Shown here: positions 42,729 through 52,454 of the stretch, piece by piece | How the letters are laid out: each line of letters begins with the position of its first letter | How positions within the stretch are numbered: position 1 is the stretch's first letter | Source: an uncultured Collinsella sp. | Lineage (GTDB): Bacteria; Actinomycetota; Coriobacteriia; Coriobacteriales; Coriobacteriaceae | Assembly: GCA_900541875.1 (NCBI GenBank) | Contig: UQLF01000010.1 | Span: 24,053 to 88,052, forward strand | Length of the DNA stretch: 64,000 bases | Direction of reading: 5' to 3' | Notes under the pieces: generated by a model | Database searches by the model: none | What the model saw: only the letters and a program-made list of their open reading frames with translations | Told to the model about the DNA's origin: nothing | Position numbers and translations under genes: made by a program

Positions 42729-43772
42729 TTAAGCCTCCAGCGGATGAGGGGGCACCGATTCGCCGTCGGCAAGGGCAGCCTCGCAGGCCACCACATCGCG
42801 CTCGATCTCATCGACCAGCGCCATAAACTCCTCGTAACTGGAACAGCGCACCACATGGGCACGCCAAGCGGCGGCATGGGGCATGCCTTTTAAGTACCAG
42901 CTTGCGTACGTGCGGGCACGCGACATGAGCGGCAGGAGCTCATGCGTCAGCGTTAGGTGCTCACGCAGGGCGTCCAGGCGCTCGACGGAGCTGCGCGCCG
43001 GCACCGACGTGCCATCGAGCGCAAGGGCGCGAGCATCACCGAACACCCATGGATTGCCGTAGATGCCGCGCGCGATAAACACCGCGCTGGCACCCGAGCC
43101 TTGCAGATACTCAGCAGCGTCCTCGGCCGAGAACACATCGCCCGAACCGATCACGGGAATCTCGACGGCGTCGGCCACCTCATCGACGACCGACCAATCG
43201 GCCTGCCCTGTGTAGATCTCCGTGGACCCCCTAACATTAAAAAAAAACACTGCGGCACCGGCGCCTTCGAGCATCTGGGCAAACGTCGCGGCATTACGGT
43301 CCTCGGCGTAAAAGCCCTTGCGGATCTTTACGGTCACGGGCACGTGCGCCGCGCCCACCGTGGCCTCGACGATCTTCTCCGCCAGGTCGGGCGTGCGCAT
43401 GAGCGCCGAGCCCTCGCCCTTGGTGACAACCTTGCGGGCAGGACAGGCCATGTTGATATCGATGAGCGACAGGCGATCGCCCACACGCTCCTCGACGGCG
43501 GCGACGGCACTCGCAAACTGATCGGGCTTGGAGCCAAAGAGCTGCACGCAAATCTGCTGTTCCTCGTCGGCCGGCAGCACCAGGCGCCACGTTTTGTTGC
43601 TGGCATAGGCAAGGCCCGCCACGCTCACCATCTCGCTGTAGGCAAGGTTGGCACCGCGGCGGCGGCACATGATGCGGTAGGCAGGGTCGGTCACGCCCGC
43701 CATGGGAGCCATAAGGAACGGCTGCTCGGCATAGGCGCCCAGCAGCCGCTTGCTGTATTCGGAAAGCGCCAT
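42729..43772 (-). CDS. dusB: tRNA-dihydrouridine synthase DusB-like
   Basis: 347-aa FMN enzyme reducing uridines in tRNA. MAPMAGVTDPAYR (21-33), catalytic Cys in INMACPARKV (about 105) and TVKIRKGF are conserved. The usual VHGRT-type segment before Y-S/T-G reads FFFNVRGST, lacking the His. It coincides with a run of nine T in the coding strand (43241-43249). The frame is intact, so the gene should be functional unless that residue is essential. It starts 4 nt after the lepA stop. Confidence 0.9.
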   Translation of the reverse strand: MALSEYSKRLLGAYAEQPFLMAPMAGVTDPAYRIMCRRRGANLAYSEMVSVAGLAYASNKTWRLVLPADEEQQICVQLFGSKPDQFASAVAAVEERVGDRLSLIDINMACPARKVVTKGEGSALMRTPDLAEKIVEATVGAAHVPVTVKIRKGFYAEDRNAATFAQMLEGAGAAVFFFNVRGSTEIYTGQADWSVVDEVADAVEIPVIGSGDVFSAEDAAEYLQGSGASAVFIARGIYGNPWVFGDARALALDGTSVPARSSVERLDALREHLTLTHELLPLMSRARTYASWYLKGMPHAAAWRAHVVRCSSYEEFMALVDEIERDVVACEAALADGESVPPHPLEA

Positions 43773-43776
43773 AGAC

Positions 43777-45588
43777 CTACTCGTCCACCTTGAGGATCGC
43801 CATGAAGGCCTCCTGAGGGACCTCGACCGAGCCGATGGCCTTCATGCGCTTCTTGCCCTCTTTCTGCTTCTCGAGCAGTTTGCGCTTACGCGAAATATCG
43901 CCGCCGTAGCACTTGGCAAGCACGTCCTTGCGACGCGCCTTGACGGTGGAGCGGGCAATGATCTTGTTGCCGATAGCACCCTGGATGGGCACCTCAAACA
44001 GCTGACGCGGGATGATCTCCTTGAGCTTGTCGCACAGACCGCGGGCCAGGCCATAGGCCTTGTCCTTGTGCACGATAAACGACAGCGCGTCCACCTCATC
44101 GCCCGAAAGCAAGATATCGAGCTTCACAAGCTCGGAAGGACGATACTCGTTGAACTCGTAGTCGAGCGAGGCATAGCCCTTAGTGCGGCTCTTGAGCTGG
44201 TCAAAGAAGTCCAAGATGAGCTCGGCAAGCGGCATATCGAAGCGCATCTCGACCGATTTGCTCGTGAGATGGATCATGTCGGTCGTAACGCCGCGGTGCT
44301 CGATGGCGAGCTGCATGACGGCGCCCGTGTACTCAGGCGGGCAGATGATCTTTGCCTTGAGGTAGGGTTCCTCGATACGCTCGATGCGCGTGGCCTCGGG
44401 AAGGTCCTGCGGGCTGCGGACATCGATCATCTCGCCGTCGGTCTTGTAGACGTGATAGTCGACCGAGGGACTCGTGGCAATGAGGTCCAAGTTGAACTCG
44501 CGCTCCAGGCGTTCCTTAACGACTTCCATGTGCAGCAGGCCCAGGAAGCCCACGCGGAAGCCAAAGCCGAGCGCCACCGAGGTCTCGGGCTCCCACACCA
44601 ACGACGGGTCGTTGACGTGCAGCTTATCGAGCGCGTCACGCAGGTTCTCGTAGTCCTTGTTATCGATCGGGAACAGGCCCGTATAGACCATGGGCTTAGC
44701 CTCGCGGTAGCCGGGAAGCGGCTCGGGACAGGGATTCGACGCCCACGTGAGGGTATCGCCCACGCGCACGGCCTCGGGGTCCTTCAGGCCCGTGACCACG
44801 TAGCCCACCTCGCCGACCGTCAGCGCATCAACCGGGGTCTCGGCAGGACGCTTGACGCCCACGCCATCGACCAAAAAGTCACCCTTTGCCTGCATCATGC
44901 GCAGGGTATCGCCCTTTTTGATGGAACCGTCAAAGATGCGCACCGTGGCGACGACACCACGATACTCGTCGAAGTACGAATCCAGGATGAGTGCCTTGAG
45001 CGGCGCGTTTGCATCGCCCTTGGGCGGAGAGATCAAAAAGACAATGGACTCCAGCAGATCGTGGATGCCCTCTCCGGTCTTGCCCGAGACGCACACGGCA
45101 TCATCGGCAGGGATCGCCAAGTCATCCTCGATCTCGGTCTTGACCTCATCGGGATGGGCCGAGGGCAGGTCGATCTTGTTGATGGCCGGCACAATGTCCA
45201 GATTGGCGTTCATGGCGAGCGTCGCATTGGAGACGGTCTGCGCCTCGACACCCTGGGTGGCATCGACGACGAGCACCGCGCCCTCGCAGGCGGCCAGCGA
45301 ACGCGAGACCTCATAGGTAAAGTCCACGTGGCCCGGCGTATCGATCAGATTGAACTGATACGTCTCGCCGTCGTCGGCGTCATAGGACACGCGGACGGCG
45401 TTGGACTTGATCGTGATGCCGCGCTCGCGCTCGATATCCATGGTGTCGAGCAGCTGCGACTCCATGTCGCGCTCGTCGACGGTATGGGTGAGCTCGAGGA
45501 TACGATCACTGATCGTGGACTTGCCATGGTCGATGTGCGCAACAATTGAGAAGTTGCGGATGTGGGAAATGTCAATTGAAGTATTCAT
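43777..45588 (-). CDS. lepA: Elongation factor 4 (LepA)
   Basis: 603 aa, the usual length; ribosome-associated GTPase. G1 AHIDHGKST (about 16-24), G3 DTPGHVDF and G4 NKID are present. The C-terminal LepA-specific domain ends in KRMKAIGSVEVPQEAFMA. ATG at 45588 gives the family start (IRNFSIVAHIDHG) though no strong Shine-Dalgarno is seen. The rpsT terminator lies just upstream. Confidence 0.95.
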   Translation of the reverse strand: MNTSIDISHIRNFSIVAHIDHGKSTISDRILELTHTVDERDMESQLLDTMDIERERGITIKSNAVRVSYDADDGETYQFNLIDTPGHVDFTYEVSRSLAACEGAVLVVDATQGVEAQTVSNATLAMNANLDIVPAINKIDLPSAHPDEVKTEIEDDLAIPADDAVCVSGKTGEGIHDLLESIVFLISPPKGDANAPLKALILDSYFDEYRGVVATVRIFDGSIKKGDTLRMMQAKGDFLVDGVGVKRPAETPVDALTVGEVGYVVTGLKDPEAVRVGDTLTWASNPCPEPLPGYREAKPMVYTGLFPIDNKDYENLRDALDKLHVNDPSLVWEPETSVALGFGFRVGFLGLLHMEVVKERLEREFNLDLIATSPSVDYHVYKTDGEMIDVRSPQDLPEATRIERIEEPYLKAKIICPPEYTGAVMQLAIEHRGVTTDMIHLTSKSVEMRFDMPLAELILDFFDQLKSRTKGYASLDYEFNEYRPSELVKLDILLSGDEVDALSFIVHKDKAYGLARGLCDKLKEIIPRQLFEVPIQGAIGNKIIARSTVKARRKDVLAKCYGGDISRKRKLLEKQKEGKKRMKAIGSVEVPQEAFMAILKVDE

Positions 45589-45610
45589 GTGGACTATCTT
45601 ACCCGAGCGA

Positions 45611-45650
45611 TACAAAAAATGGAGCCTGTTCCATAAAACAGGCTCCATTT
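45611..45650 (-). terminator. rpsT terminator
   Basis: AAATGGAGCCTGTT (45617-45630) pairs perfectly with AACAGGCTCCATTT (45637-45650). On the minus strand the stem is followed by TTTTTTG. It lies in the lepA leader. Confidence 0.9.
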
Positions 45651-45684
45651 ATGCGCGTAATCTGTGTGGTGTGAAATTTACAAC

Positions 45685-45951
45685 TTAGGCGTTGATGCTG
45701 TTCACGAGCTTGGCAAGACCGGACTTGCGGTTGGAAGCCTGGTTCTTGTGGATAACATGCTTGGCGGCAGCCATGTCGAGACGCTTGGTGACGGTCTTGA
45801 GGGCAGCCTGGGCCTTCTCGGCGTCGCCCTCGGCGACGGCGGACTGGACGTGCTTGGTCAGCGTCTTGAGCTCGGACTTGACAGCCTTGTTACGCATGCG
45901 AGCTGCCTCATTGGTGCGGATACGCTTCTTCTGAGACTTGATGTTTGCCAC
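45685..45951 (-). CDS. rpsT: Ribosomal protein bS20
   Basis: 88 aa, the normal S20 length. ANIKSQKKRIRTNEAARMRN at the N-terminus and AAKHVIHKNQASNRKSGLAK near the end are conserved. The start is GTG at 45951, preceded by GAAAGGA. A promoter with GTGCTATAGT lies upstream and a strong terminator downstream, so the gene is a single-gene unit. Confidence 0.95.
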   Translation of the reverse strand: MANIKSQKKRIRTNEAARMRNKAVKSELKTLTKHVQSAVAEGDAEKAQAALKTVTKRLDMAAAKHVIHKNQASNRKSGLAKLVNSINA

Positions 45952-46026
45952 TTCTGGAGTTCCTTTCGAGTTCCTTGCAAAAAATGTATGACACCTCTGA
46001 GACACGGTGAGGTCATGCAAGCGCCT

Positions 46027-46036
46027 ACTATAGCAC
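46027..46036 (-). promoter_or_regulatory. rpsT promoter, extended -10
   Basis: On the minus strand GTGCTATAGT has a TG-type extended -10 with no consensus -35. The same ten bases precede rpmB at 58715-58724. Confidence 0.55.
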
Positions 46037-46084
46037 GCTCCCCCTCAAAGGGATAGAACGAATTTGTCAAATAGGCAGGTATCA

Positions 46085-47047
46085 TCACGATTTTCTCAAG
46101 ATGTTCGTAATCCAGAGCAAAAGCGCGGTCTGAGAATCGGCCGAACCCTTCAGCGCGAGCTCCACATCGACCGCGCCCTCGAGCGCGGCAACGAGCTCTG
46201 CCATCGAAAAGCGACGTGCCCAGGTCAGGTGATTCTTGACCTGCCAGGACTGGAGCTTAAGTGTTGCGGCCAACTCACGACCCTGTCCGCGCGCATCGAG
46301 CGCCTTGGCGACGATAAGCTCGCGGATGCGGCCGCACAGCAATGTGTAAGTCCACACGTAGCTCTTGGCGGGCAGTAGATTGAAGAGCTCGAGCGAGCGT
46401 CGCATGTCACGGGCCGAGACCGCATTGAGAAAGTCCCAGGGCTGGACTTCGGCCGTACGTACAATCCAGCGCTCAACGTCGGCAAGCTCAATCTGCGGCG
46501 CCTCGACCATCTGTGCAAGCTTGGCCAAGTCGTTATCGAGCATGCGAGTGTTTTCACCCGAACGCGAGACGAGTTCCTCGGCGGCCGCCGTCGAGATCGA
46601 CTTGCCGTGCTGCGTCGCCATCTGTTGCACGCGGCGCGGTAACTCCCAGCGCTTGGTGCCGGAGCAATCGATCACGGCCTTCTTGTCGATTTTGGCGATC
46701 GCCTTATACAGGCGCGTGTTCTTGGCAAGCGAGTCGGCGATGATGAGGCAGACCGTTGTGGGGTTGGGACTTGCCAGATACTCAACGAGCGGCTCCGAGA
46801 CCGCCTTGGCGAGCTTTGAACAGCCGTCAAGGATTACCAGGCGAAACTCACTACCCATCGGAAAGGTGTTAAGCGATCCGATAATGGACTCGATATCGGG
46901 GTCCTTGGTCATGTCGCGCTCGTCGAGGTTGAACTCGACCATGCCCGTCTTTTCCAGACGCGCTTTCATACGCGAGACGGCGTGATCGCGCTTGACTCCG
47001 TCGGTACCGACGATCAGATATGCCGGCAGCAGACCGGTTTCGGACAT
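46085..47047 (-). CDS. holA: DNA polymerase III subunit delta
   Basis: 320 aa; the clamp-loader subunit that opens the sliding clamp. The N-terminal LPAYLIVGTDGVKRDHAV segment replaces the Walker motif of gamma/tau, as in HolA. The middle and C-terminal helices fit the family (RWELPRRVQQMATQHGKSIS). ATG at 47047 follows GGGAGGGGAG. It lies 78 bp after comEC, the common comEA-comEC-holA-rpsT order. Confidence 0.92.
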   Translation of the reverse strand: MSETGLLPAYLIVGTDGVKRDHAVSRMKARLEKTGMVEFNLDERDMTKDPDIESIIGSLNTFPMGSEFRLVILDGCSKLAKAVSEPLVEYLASPNPTTVCLIIADSLAKNTRLYKAIAKIDKKAVIDCSGTKRWELPRRVQQMATQHGKSISTAAAEELVSRSGENTRMLDNDLAKLAQMVEAPQIELADVERWIVRTAEVQPWDFLNAVSARDMRRSLELFNLLPAKSYVWTYTLLCGRIRELIVAKALDARGQGRELAATLKLQSWQVKNHLTWARRFSMAELVAALEGAVDVELALKGSADSQTALLLWITNILRKS

Positions 47048-47125
47048 TGCGCTCCCCTCCCGCAGACTCTCGAATTCGTACCGTGCCATTTTAGCCCAGG
47101 GGCCCACCGCGCGCCAACGATGTCA

Positions 47126-49429
47126 TCACGGTCGCTGGCATCGCATCGCAAAGCCATTCGCACTCGGCGTGACGGTAATGTCGCCGTGCTCGATCGTGCA
47201 TGCGAACGCGCCGCCCGCTTCCTTAACGGCATCGATGCAGACATCGGACGGATGGCCGTATCGATTCCCCTCGCCCGCACTCGCGAGGGAAAGCTCGGGC
47301 TTCAGGACGTCCAGCAAATCACCATCGACTGAAACCTTGGAGCCGTGATGCCCAAGTTTAAGTACATCGATATCCCCCACCTCCTGCACGAATTCCCGTT
47401 CTTGGTCGACCTCGGCATCACCGGTGAGGAGTATGCGCAGGCTCTTGCCTTCCTGAACATAAGAAAGCAGCAGGACAAGCGAGTCCTCATTTCCCTCGCC
47501 ATCCACGGACTCGAATGGCCACATCACCCGGGCGCAAAATGAGCCGATGTCGACCGTATCCCCACGGCGCACCTGCCGATACTCCACGCCAGGTCGGTTC
47601 AATACCTCGGCAGGAGCATCCTCCAGCGCATCCGCCGCCACGGCAATCGTTCCGACCGAAAACTGTTCGAGCACGGCAGGCAGACCACCCCAGTGGTCCT
47701 CATCCCAATGCGTCACAAAGACGGCATCGATATGGTGCACGTTATTGCGAACCAACGCCGCCACCACGCGCTCGTCGAGCCCGCAGTCGACGAGCGCCAC
47801 TGCGCCGCCCTGGCGAATAAGAATCGCATCGGCCTGGCCCACATCGAGCACCGTCACCGAAGGCGGTGCGAATCGATCCCAGTAGGCGTACGGAATCGCA
47901 GCCAAGAGCACCAGGCATGCAAGCCCCACCGCCATAGAACGTACACGGGGACGCGGCCACCAGACCAGCAGAACCGCCAGCAAACACGGCACTAGGTAAA
48001 TCCACATGCTATCGGGCGGCACGCTCACGGATGCACCCGGCACGGCGGCAAACAGCTGCTCAAAGAACAGCGCGCAACGGGCGGCAATCATGGGCACAAC
48101 GAGCGCCCAAGTCCGCAACGGCGCCACGAGCGAAAAGGGAACCAGCACGATCGACACGACGAGCAGTACGCTCACCACCGGACCGAGGACCGCATTTGCC
48201 AGCGGAGCAATGAGCGAGAACGTACCAAAGGCAGGAATGGTAATGGGAAGTGTCGCCAGTTGCGAGCACAGCGTGACGGAAAGCATGCCGGCAACGCCCG
48301 ACGGAACACTAAGCTCACCCAAAGCGTAGGTCGCATAGGGGCAAAAGCACAGAATGGCTAAGACGCTAGCACATGAAAGCTGAAAGCCCATCTCGAACAG
48401 CACCGTCGGCCGCAGCAGCACAAAGATGGACATGGTTACGAAGAGTGCCGATGCGCCGTGCCGGCGACGCCCCGCGCCGTTTACGACAAGCGTCGCGAAC
48501 ACCATGCAGCACGCGCGCACGGCCGAGGGAGACGCGCCCGTAAAGGCAACGTAGCCCACAAGCGTTATCGCCAATATCGCCCGCTGAAGACCACGTGAGC
48601 ACCGAGTCTTTTGCAATACACCCTCGATTACAAACCCCACGATAGCCAAATGGCTGCCCGAGACGGCGATAAGATGCGCCGTTCCCGTCACCGAAAACCA
48701 GTCGCCCGCCGACTGGGCGCGCAGCTCGGCCGAGCTCCCGCAGACGACACCGGCTATAAGCGCACGCGCCGGGTCGGTCGCAGGCGCGATGGACGCAAGC
48801 AGCCCATTTCGCAGCCGAAGCAGCGGGCCCGGAGAGCCCTCATCGACCGGCACAATCCGAACGGCTTTAACCTTGCGCACCTCGCCTCGGAGCACGCGCG
48901 ATCGTCCATACGCATCGTTCTCAAAACGTGAAACGCGACCGATAACACACACGTGCGCCCCGACCCTGAGCTCGCGGTCACACGATAGGCGAACCGTTGC
49001 CAAGTTCTTGCCGTCCGCGCGTGCCTCACAGGTATAGGAATACACGTCGTCGTTTATGGATGGATCACCCTGCACGACAAACTCGAGGCTTCTTGCCGCT
49101 CGACCATCGAGCGCCTTCGAGGCGCTTAGCACGCCCACGGCCCACCACGCCGAGACGACCGCTCCCGCCACGAGACCGACGGACGCGGCATACAGCCACC
49201 GCTTCCAAGGGGCAAGCCGCGCACAAGATTGAGCCAGCACAACGAGTACCGCCGCCATAACAGGAATGGTCCATAGCGGCCCGACCGCCGAAGCCCGCTC
49301 CCTCAGCAGCGCATCTGCGGCCACGTTGAGCACCAAGGCGCAGCTCATGCACATGCCGGCACACAGGGCCATCGTCCACGGCATCAGGGGCCGCGGAGGC
49401 ATCACATGCTCGCGCTCGATCGCACTCAT
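47126..49429 (-). CDS. comEC: DNA internalization channel ComEC/Rec2
   Basis: 767-aa competence membrane protein that takes single-stranded DNA across the membrane. The N-terminal OB-like DUF4131 region (about 85-200) is followed by the competence helix domain (about 225-500). A C-terminal metallo-beta-lactamase domain contains LDVGQADAILI and THWDEDHWGG. The ATG overlaps the comEA stop (ATGA), so the two are translationally coupled. Full length suggests that DNA uptake may be possible; pilus genes are not in the window. Confidence 0.94.
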   Translation of the reverse strand: MSAIEREHVMPPRPLMPWTMALCAGMCMSCALVLNVAADALLRERASAVGPLWTIPVMAAVLVVLAQSCARLAPWKRWLYAASVGLVAGAVVSAWWAVGVLSASKALDGRAARSLEFVVQGDPSINDDVYSYTCEARADGKNLATVRLSCDRELRVGAHVCVIGRVSRFENDAYGRSRVLRGEVRKVKAVRIVPVDEGSPGPLLRLRNGLLASIAPATDPARALIAGVVCGSSAELRAQSAGDWFSVTGTAHLIAVSGSHLAIVGFVIEGVLQKTRCSRGLQRAILAITLVGYVAFTGASPSAVRACCMVFATLVVNGAGRRRHGASALFVTMSIFVLLRPTVLFEMGFQLSCASVLAILCFCPYATYALGELSVPSGVAGMLSVTLCSQLATLPITIPAFGTFSLIAPLANAVLGPVVSVLLVVSIVLVPFSLVAPLRTWALVVPMIAARCALFFEQLFAAVPGASVSVPPDSMWIYLVPCLLAVLLVWWPRPRVRSMAVGLACLVLLAAIPYAYWDRFAPPSVTVLDVGQADAILIRQGGAVALVDCGLDERVVAALVRNNVHHIDAVFVTHWDEDHWGGLPAVLEQFSVGTIAVAADALEDAPAEVLNRPGVEYRQVRRGDTVDIGSFCARVMWPFESVDGEGNEDSLVLLLSYVQEGKSLRILLTGDAEVDQEREFVQEVGDIDVLKLGHHGSKVSVDGDLLDVLKPELSLASAGEGNRYGHPSDVCIDAVKEAGGAFACTIEHGDITVTPSANGFAMRCQRP

Positions 49430-50139
49430 ACGCAGATGCTATCTTTGATTTTGGCAAGCTTTTTCTCACCGATTCCCGACACACGCATCAGATCGTCAAC
49501 CGAGGCAAAAGCACCGTTCTTTGTCCGCTCATCGATAATCGACTGGGCCATGGAGGGGCCGATGCCCGAAAGCGTCTGTAGCTCTGCCGCGCTTGCCGTA
49601 TTGATGTTTACTAGGCCTGTTGCGCCACTCACGCCCGATGATGCGAAAGCCCCACCATCAACACCAGCTTCCGCAATGGACGCCTGCTGCTCCCCTACCG
49701 TTGGAACGTGGATTTTTTGTCCATCAGTGACCTTAGATGCCCGATTGAGCCCCGTAACGTCTGCCTCGGGCGCCAGCCCGCCGGCGGCATCAATCGCCTG
49801 AGCAACCCGCGCGCCGTCCTTGAGACGATATACACCGGGCGACACAACGGCGCCATCGACATCGACATAGACCTCTGCTGCGGCAGACGCCTTAGGCGAA
49901 GAACCTTCGGATGTCTTTCCGCTCGAGGCATCGCCGGATCCTGGCTCCACCAACGAGCCCGAACCATCAGTGCGCTCAAACGACACGCCGCCGGTACCGC
50001 CGCCGAGGTTCGCCATCGCCAAGCCGCTCGCCATCGCAATGACAACCAGGATCGCCATCACCACTGCCTTATGACCGAGCAGCTTGCCCGCCCAGCGGTC
50101 CATCTTTTTGACCCGTTCGTGTTGTTCGCGCTGCGCCAT
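49426..50139 (-). CDS. comEA: Competence DNA receptor ComEA
   Basis: 237 aa. A membrane anchor (about 25-47) is followed by a Ser/Gly-rich spacer, an SLBB domain (about 88-150; VDVDGAVVSPGVYRL) and a C-terminal helix-hairpin-helix DNA-binding domain (about 172-237; VNINTASAAELQTLSGIGP). ATG at 50139 follows GGGAGG at 7 nt spacing. comEC overlaps by 4 nt. Confidence 0.94.
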   Translation of the reverse strand: MAQREQHERVKKMDRWAGKLLGHKAVVMAILVVIAMASGLAMANLGGGTGGVSFERTDGSGSLVEPGSGDASSGKTSEGSSPKASAAAEVYVDVDGAVVSPGVYRLKDGARVAQAIDAAGGLAPEADVTGLNRASKVTDGQKIHVPTVGEQQASIAEAGVDGGAFASSGVSGATGLVNINTASAAELQTLSGIGPSMAQSIIDERTKNGAFASVDDLMRVSGIGEKKLAKIKDSICV

Positions 50140-50308
50140 AGCAAAACCTCCCAACACCATCGTGTCAGGAAAGGAGTTCCGCAACAGCCACGCTCCAAAA
50201 CCGGTTTTTGCGGTCAAACCAAAAGCTGACCAAAACCTTGCACAAATCTGTCCATTTATTCAGGGACACGTCAGCCAATGGACACATAGCCGCAAAATGC
50301 CCAGATAG

Positions 50309-50342
50309 CAAAAGACCGACGATGCAGGCGCATCGTCGGTCT
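50309..50342 (-). terminator. thiI terminator
   Basis: AGACCGACGATGC (50313-50325) pairs perfectly with 50330-50342 around an AGGC loop. Reading leftward it is followed by TTTTGC. Confidence 0.85.
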
Positions 50343-50352
50343 ATGCACAAAA

Positions 50353-51597
50353 TTACTCGTGATCTTGGTAAATCTCACGCGGAGCAAGCTCCGAATGTTT
50401 GCGTTTTAAGGTCTTAGGGGCCTTATACGTGTTGCTCTCGAAGTCGATGTACTCGGTCTGCTTGAGCAAGCGCTCGATCATCTCCTCGTGATCGAACAAC
50501 TCCCAGGCCTCATGCACGGCATCGAGTTTAGCGTGCGTCTCGGGACGGCGCGGCATAAACAGCGTGCAGCAGTCAGGAGCGGCCTCAGTCGAGATATCGA
50601 ACGTACCGATCTCCTCGGCGCGTGCGATGATCTCCTGCTTGTCCGAACCGATGAGCGGACGGAACACGGGGATCTTCACGGCCTCGTTGACGGCCATGAT
50701 GTTCTCAAGCGTTTGGGAGGCAACCTGCCCAAGTGATTCGCCCGTAACAATGGCCTTGGCACCCTCGATATGTGCAATGCGCTCGGCAACCGAATACATA
50801 ATGCGGCGATACATGATCACGCGCAGGTTGCTGGGACAGGTGACCGAAATCTCACGCTGGCAGTCGCCAAACGGCACCACGTACAGGCGGCCGATCTGAA
50901 CACCCGGCTCAAGCGCATGGATAATGTCCTGCACCAAATACTCGCTCGCATCGGGCGTCTGCGGACGACCGGAGAAATGTACCGGCACGCACACCGCGCC
51001 GCGACGCGCGAGCATCCAGGTCGCCACCGGAGAATCGATACCCGACGAGAGCAGCGTCACGACCTTGCCGGCAGAACCCACCGGCAGACCGCCCACGCCG
51101 CGCTCGGAGCGCGCATACACGTAGACGCTACCCTGGACCACCAGTACGTGCACCATAGCGTCAGGATCGTGCATCTGAACCTTTTTATCAGGAAACGCCT
51201 CGCACAACACCTCGCCCACCTGACGATTGATGTCAATCGAGGTGAGCTCATAGTCAGTATTGGAGCGCTTGGCGTGCACCTTAAACGAATCGAAGGAACC
51301 AAACTCGCGCAGCGCCTTCACGGCAGCGGCGCAGTACTCCTGCGGGTCGCGGTTGGTGTGATACGCCAAAGACACACGAGCAACGCCGGGAACGGTGCGA
51401 ATGACACGCGCCGCCTCGTCGGCCTGATGCTCGTTAAAGGTCACGAGGATATAACCGGAAATTCGAGACACGGCATTCACGGAAAAGGCGGCCAAGGCCG
51501 CCTTGATGTTATCCATGAGGATATGCTCAAAATGTGCGCGGTTCTTGCCCTTCAGTCCAACCTCGTGATAGTGGACCAGGCAGACGCGAGCCGCCAT
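50353..51597 (-). CDS. thiI: tRNA 4-thiouridine synthase ThiI
   Basis: 414 aa; adenylates and thiolates U8 of tRNA and can support thiamine synthesis. The N-terminal ferredoxin-like/THUMP region covers about 1-165. The PP-loop is SSGIDSPVA (about 184-192). The C-terminal rhodanese domain of the E. coli enzyme is missing, as in most Gram-positive ThiI; a separate cysteine desulfurase is then expected but is not in this window. The start abuts the rpoZ stop. Confidence 0.94.
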   Translation of the reverse strand: MAARVCLVHYHEVGLKGKNRAHFEHILMDNIKAALAAFSVNAVSRISGYILVTFNEHQADEAARVIRTVPGVARVSLAYHTNRDPQEYCAAAVKALREFGSFDSFKVHAKRSNTDYELTSIDINRQVGEVLCEAFPDKKVQMHDPDAMVHVLVVQGSVYVYARSERGVGGLPVGSAGKVVTLLSSGIDSPVATWMLARRGAVCVPVHFSGRPQTPDASEYLVQDIIHALEPGVQIGRLYVVPFGDCQREISVTCPSNLRVIMYRRIMYSVAERIAHIEGAKAIVTGESLGQVASQTLENIMAVNEAVKIPVFRPLIGSDKQEIIARAEEIGTFDISTEAAPDCCTLFMPRRPETHAKLDAVHEAWELFDHEEMIERLLKQTEYIDFESNTYKAPKTLKRKHSELAPREIYQDHE

Positions 51598-51879
51598 TTA
51601 GGCTTCAGCAACCTTGTGGCCGAGCGCCTTCTCGTAACGGGCCTCATCGTAAGAGATGTCGCCGTCGACAATCTCGTCCATAGCCATCGAGATGGTATCG
51701 GCACCGGAAAGCCCGATGGTGATGTCATCGACGTCCTGGACGGCAAGCACGCGGTTGTGCTGGCCACGCAGCATGCTATTGATGTCGCAGGCGCGCTTGG
51801 AGGCAAGCGAAGCGAGCAGGAAGCGGTTGTGATCGGTCTTCTCCAGAAGATCGTCAATGCAAGGCTTTACAACGGACAC
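51598..51879 (-). CDS. rpoZ: RNA polymerase omega subunit
   Basis: 93 aa. KPCIDDLLEKTDHNRFLLASLASKRA and the INSML segment match omega. The protein helps assemble beta-prime. The start is GTG at 51879, with gmk 5 nt upstream. gmk-rpoZ is a widely conserved pair. Confidence 0.92.
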   Translation of the reverse strand: MSVVKPCIDDLLEKTDHNRFLLASLASKRACDINSMLRGQHNRVLAVQDVDDITIGLSGADTISMAMDEIVDGDISYDEARYEKALGHKVAEA

Positions 51880-51884
51880 GGACC

Positions 51885-52454
51885 TCAGATCCTTTCATGA
51901 ATATCGAGAACGCGAACGAGCTCATCGGTCGCGCGGTCGAGATCGTCATTCACCACGACGTCGTCGTAGCGGTCGGCAAGGGCAAGCTCATCGGCGGCGT
52001 TTGCCATACGCAGCTCAATCGTCTCGGGCGTCTCGGTACCGCGACCGACTAGACGCTCGCGGAGTACCTCAAGCGAAGGCGGCTTGATAAAGATCAGCAC
52101 GGCCTCGGGGAAACGCTCCTTCACCTGCAGGGCGCCCTGGACATCGATCTCCAAAATCAGAGACGCGCCCGAGGCGAGCTTGGATGTGACCTCGCTCACC
52201 AACGTGCCGTAGCAGTTACCGTGGACCTCGGCCCACTCAACAAACTCACCGTTTGCCACGCGGCGGTCGAACTCCTCGCGCGTCAGAAAAAAGTAGTTGA
52301 CGCCGTCGACCTCACCTTTGCGTGGTGCTCGCGTGGTAGCCGAAACCGTCAGGCCCAGGTTCGAGCGGCGCTCGCGCACACGAGTGACGAGCGTACCCTT
52401 GCCTGCACCTGACGGTCCAGAAATCACAAAGAGCTTGGAATCCTGAGCGCTCAC
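51885..52454 (-). CDS. gmk: Guanylate kinase
   Basis: 189 aa; phosphorylates GMP to GDP. P-loop GPSGAGKGT (13-21). TTRAPRKGEVDGVNYFFLT and the EWAEVHGNCYGT GMP-binding region are conserved. The start is GTG immediately after the mihF stop (TAAGTG). Confidence 0.96.
   Translation of the reverse strand: MSAQDSKLFVISGPSGAGKGTLVTRVRERRSNLGLTVSATTRAPRKGEVDGVNYFFLTREEFDRRVANGEFVEWAEVHGNCYGTLVSEVTSKLASGASLILEIDVQGALQVKERFPEAVLIFIKPPSLEVLRERLVGRGTETPETIELRMANAADELALADRYDDVVVNDDLDRATDELVRVLDIHERI

Noticed and set aside
43230..43270. Frameshift in dusB at the T9 tract
   Set aside because: Shifting the frame by one base either way does not restore the expected motif and destroys the conserved downstream sequence.
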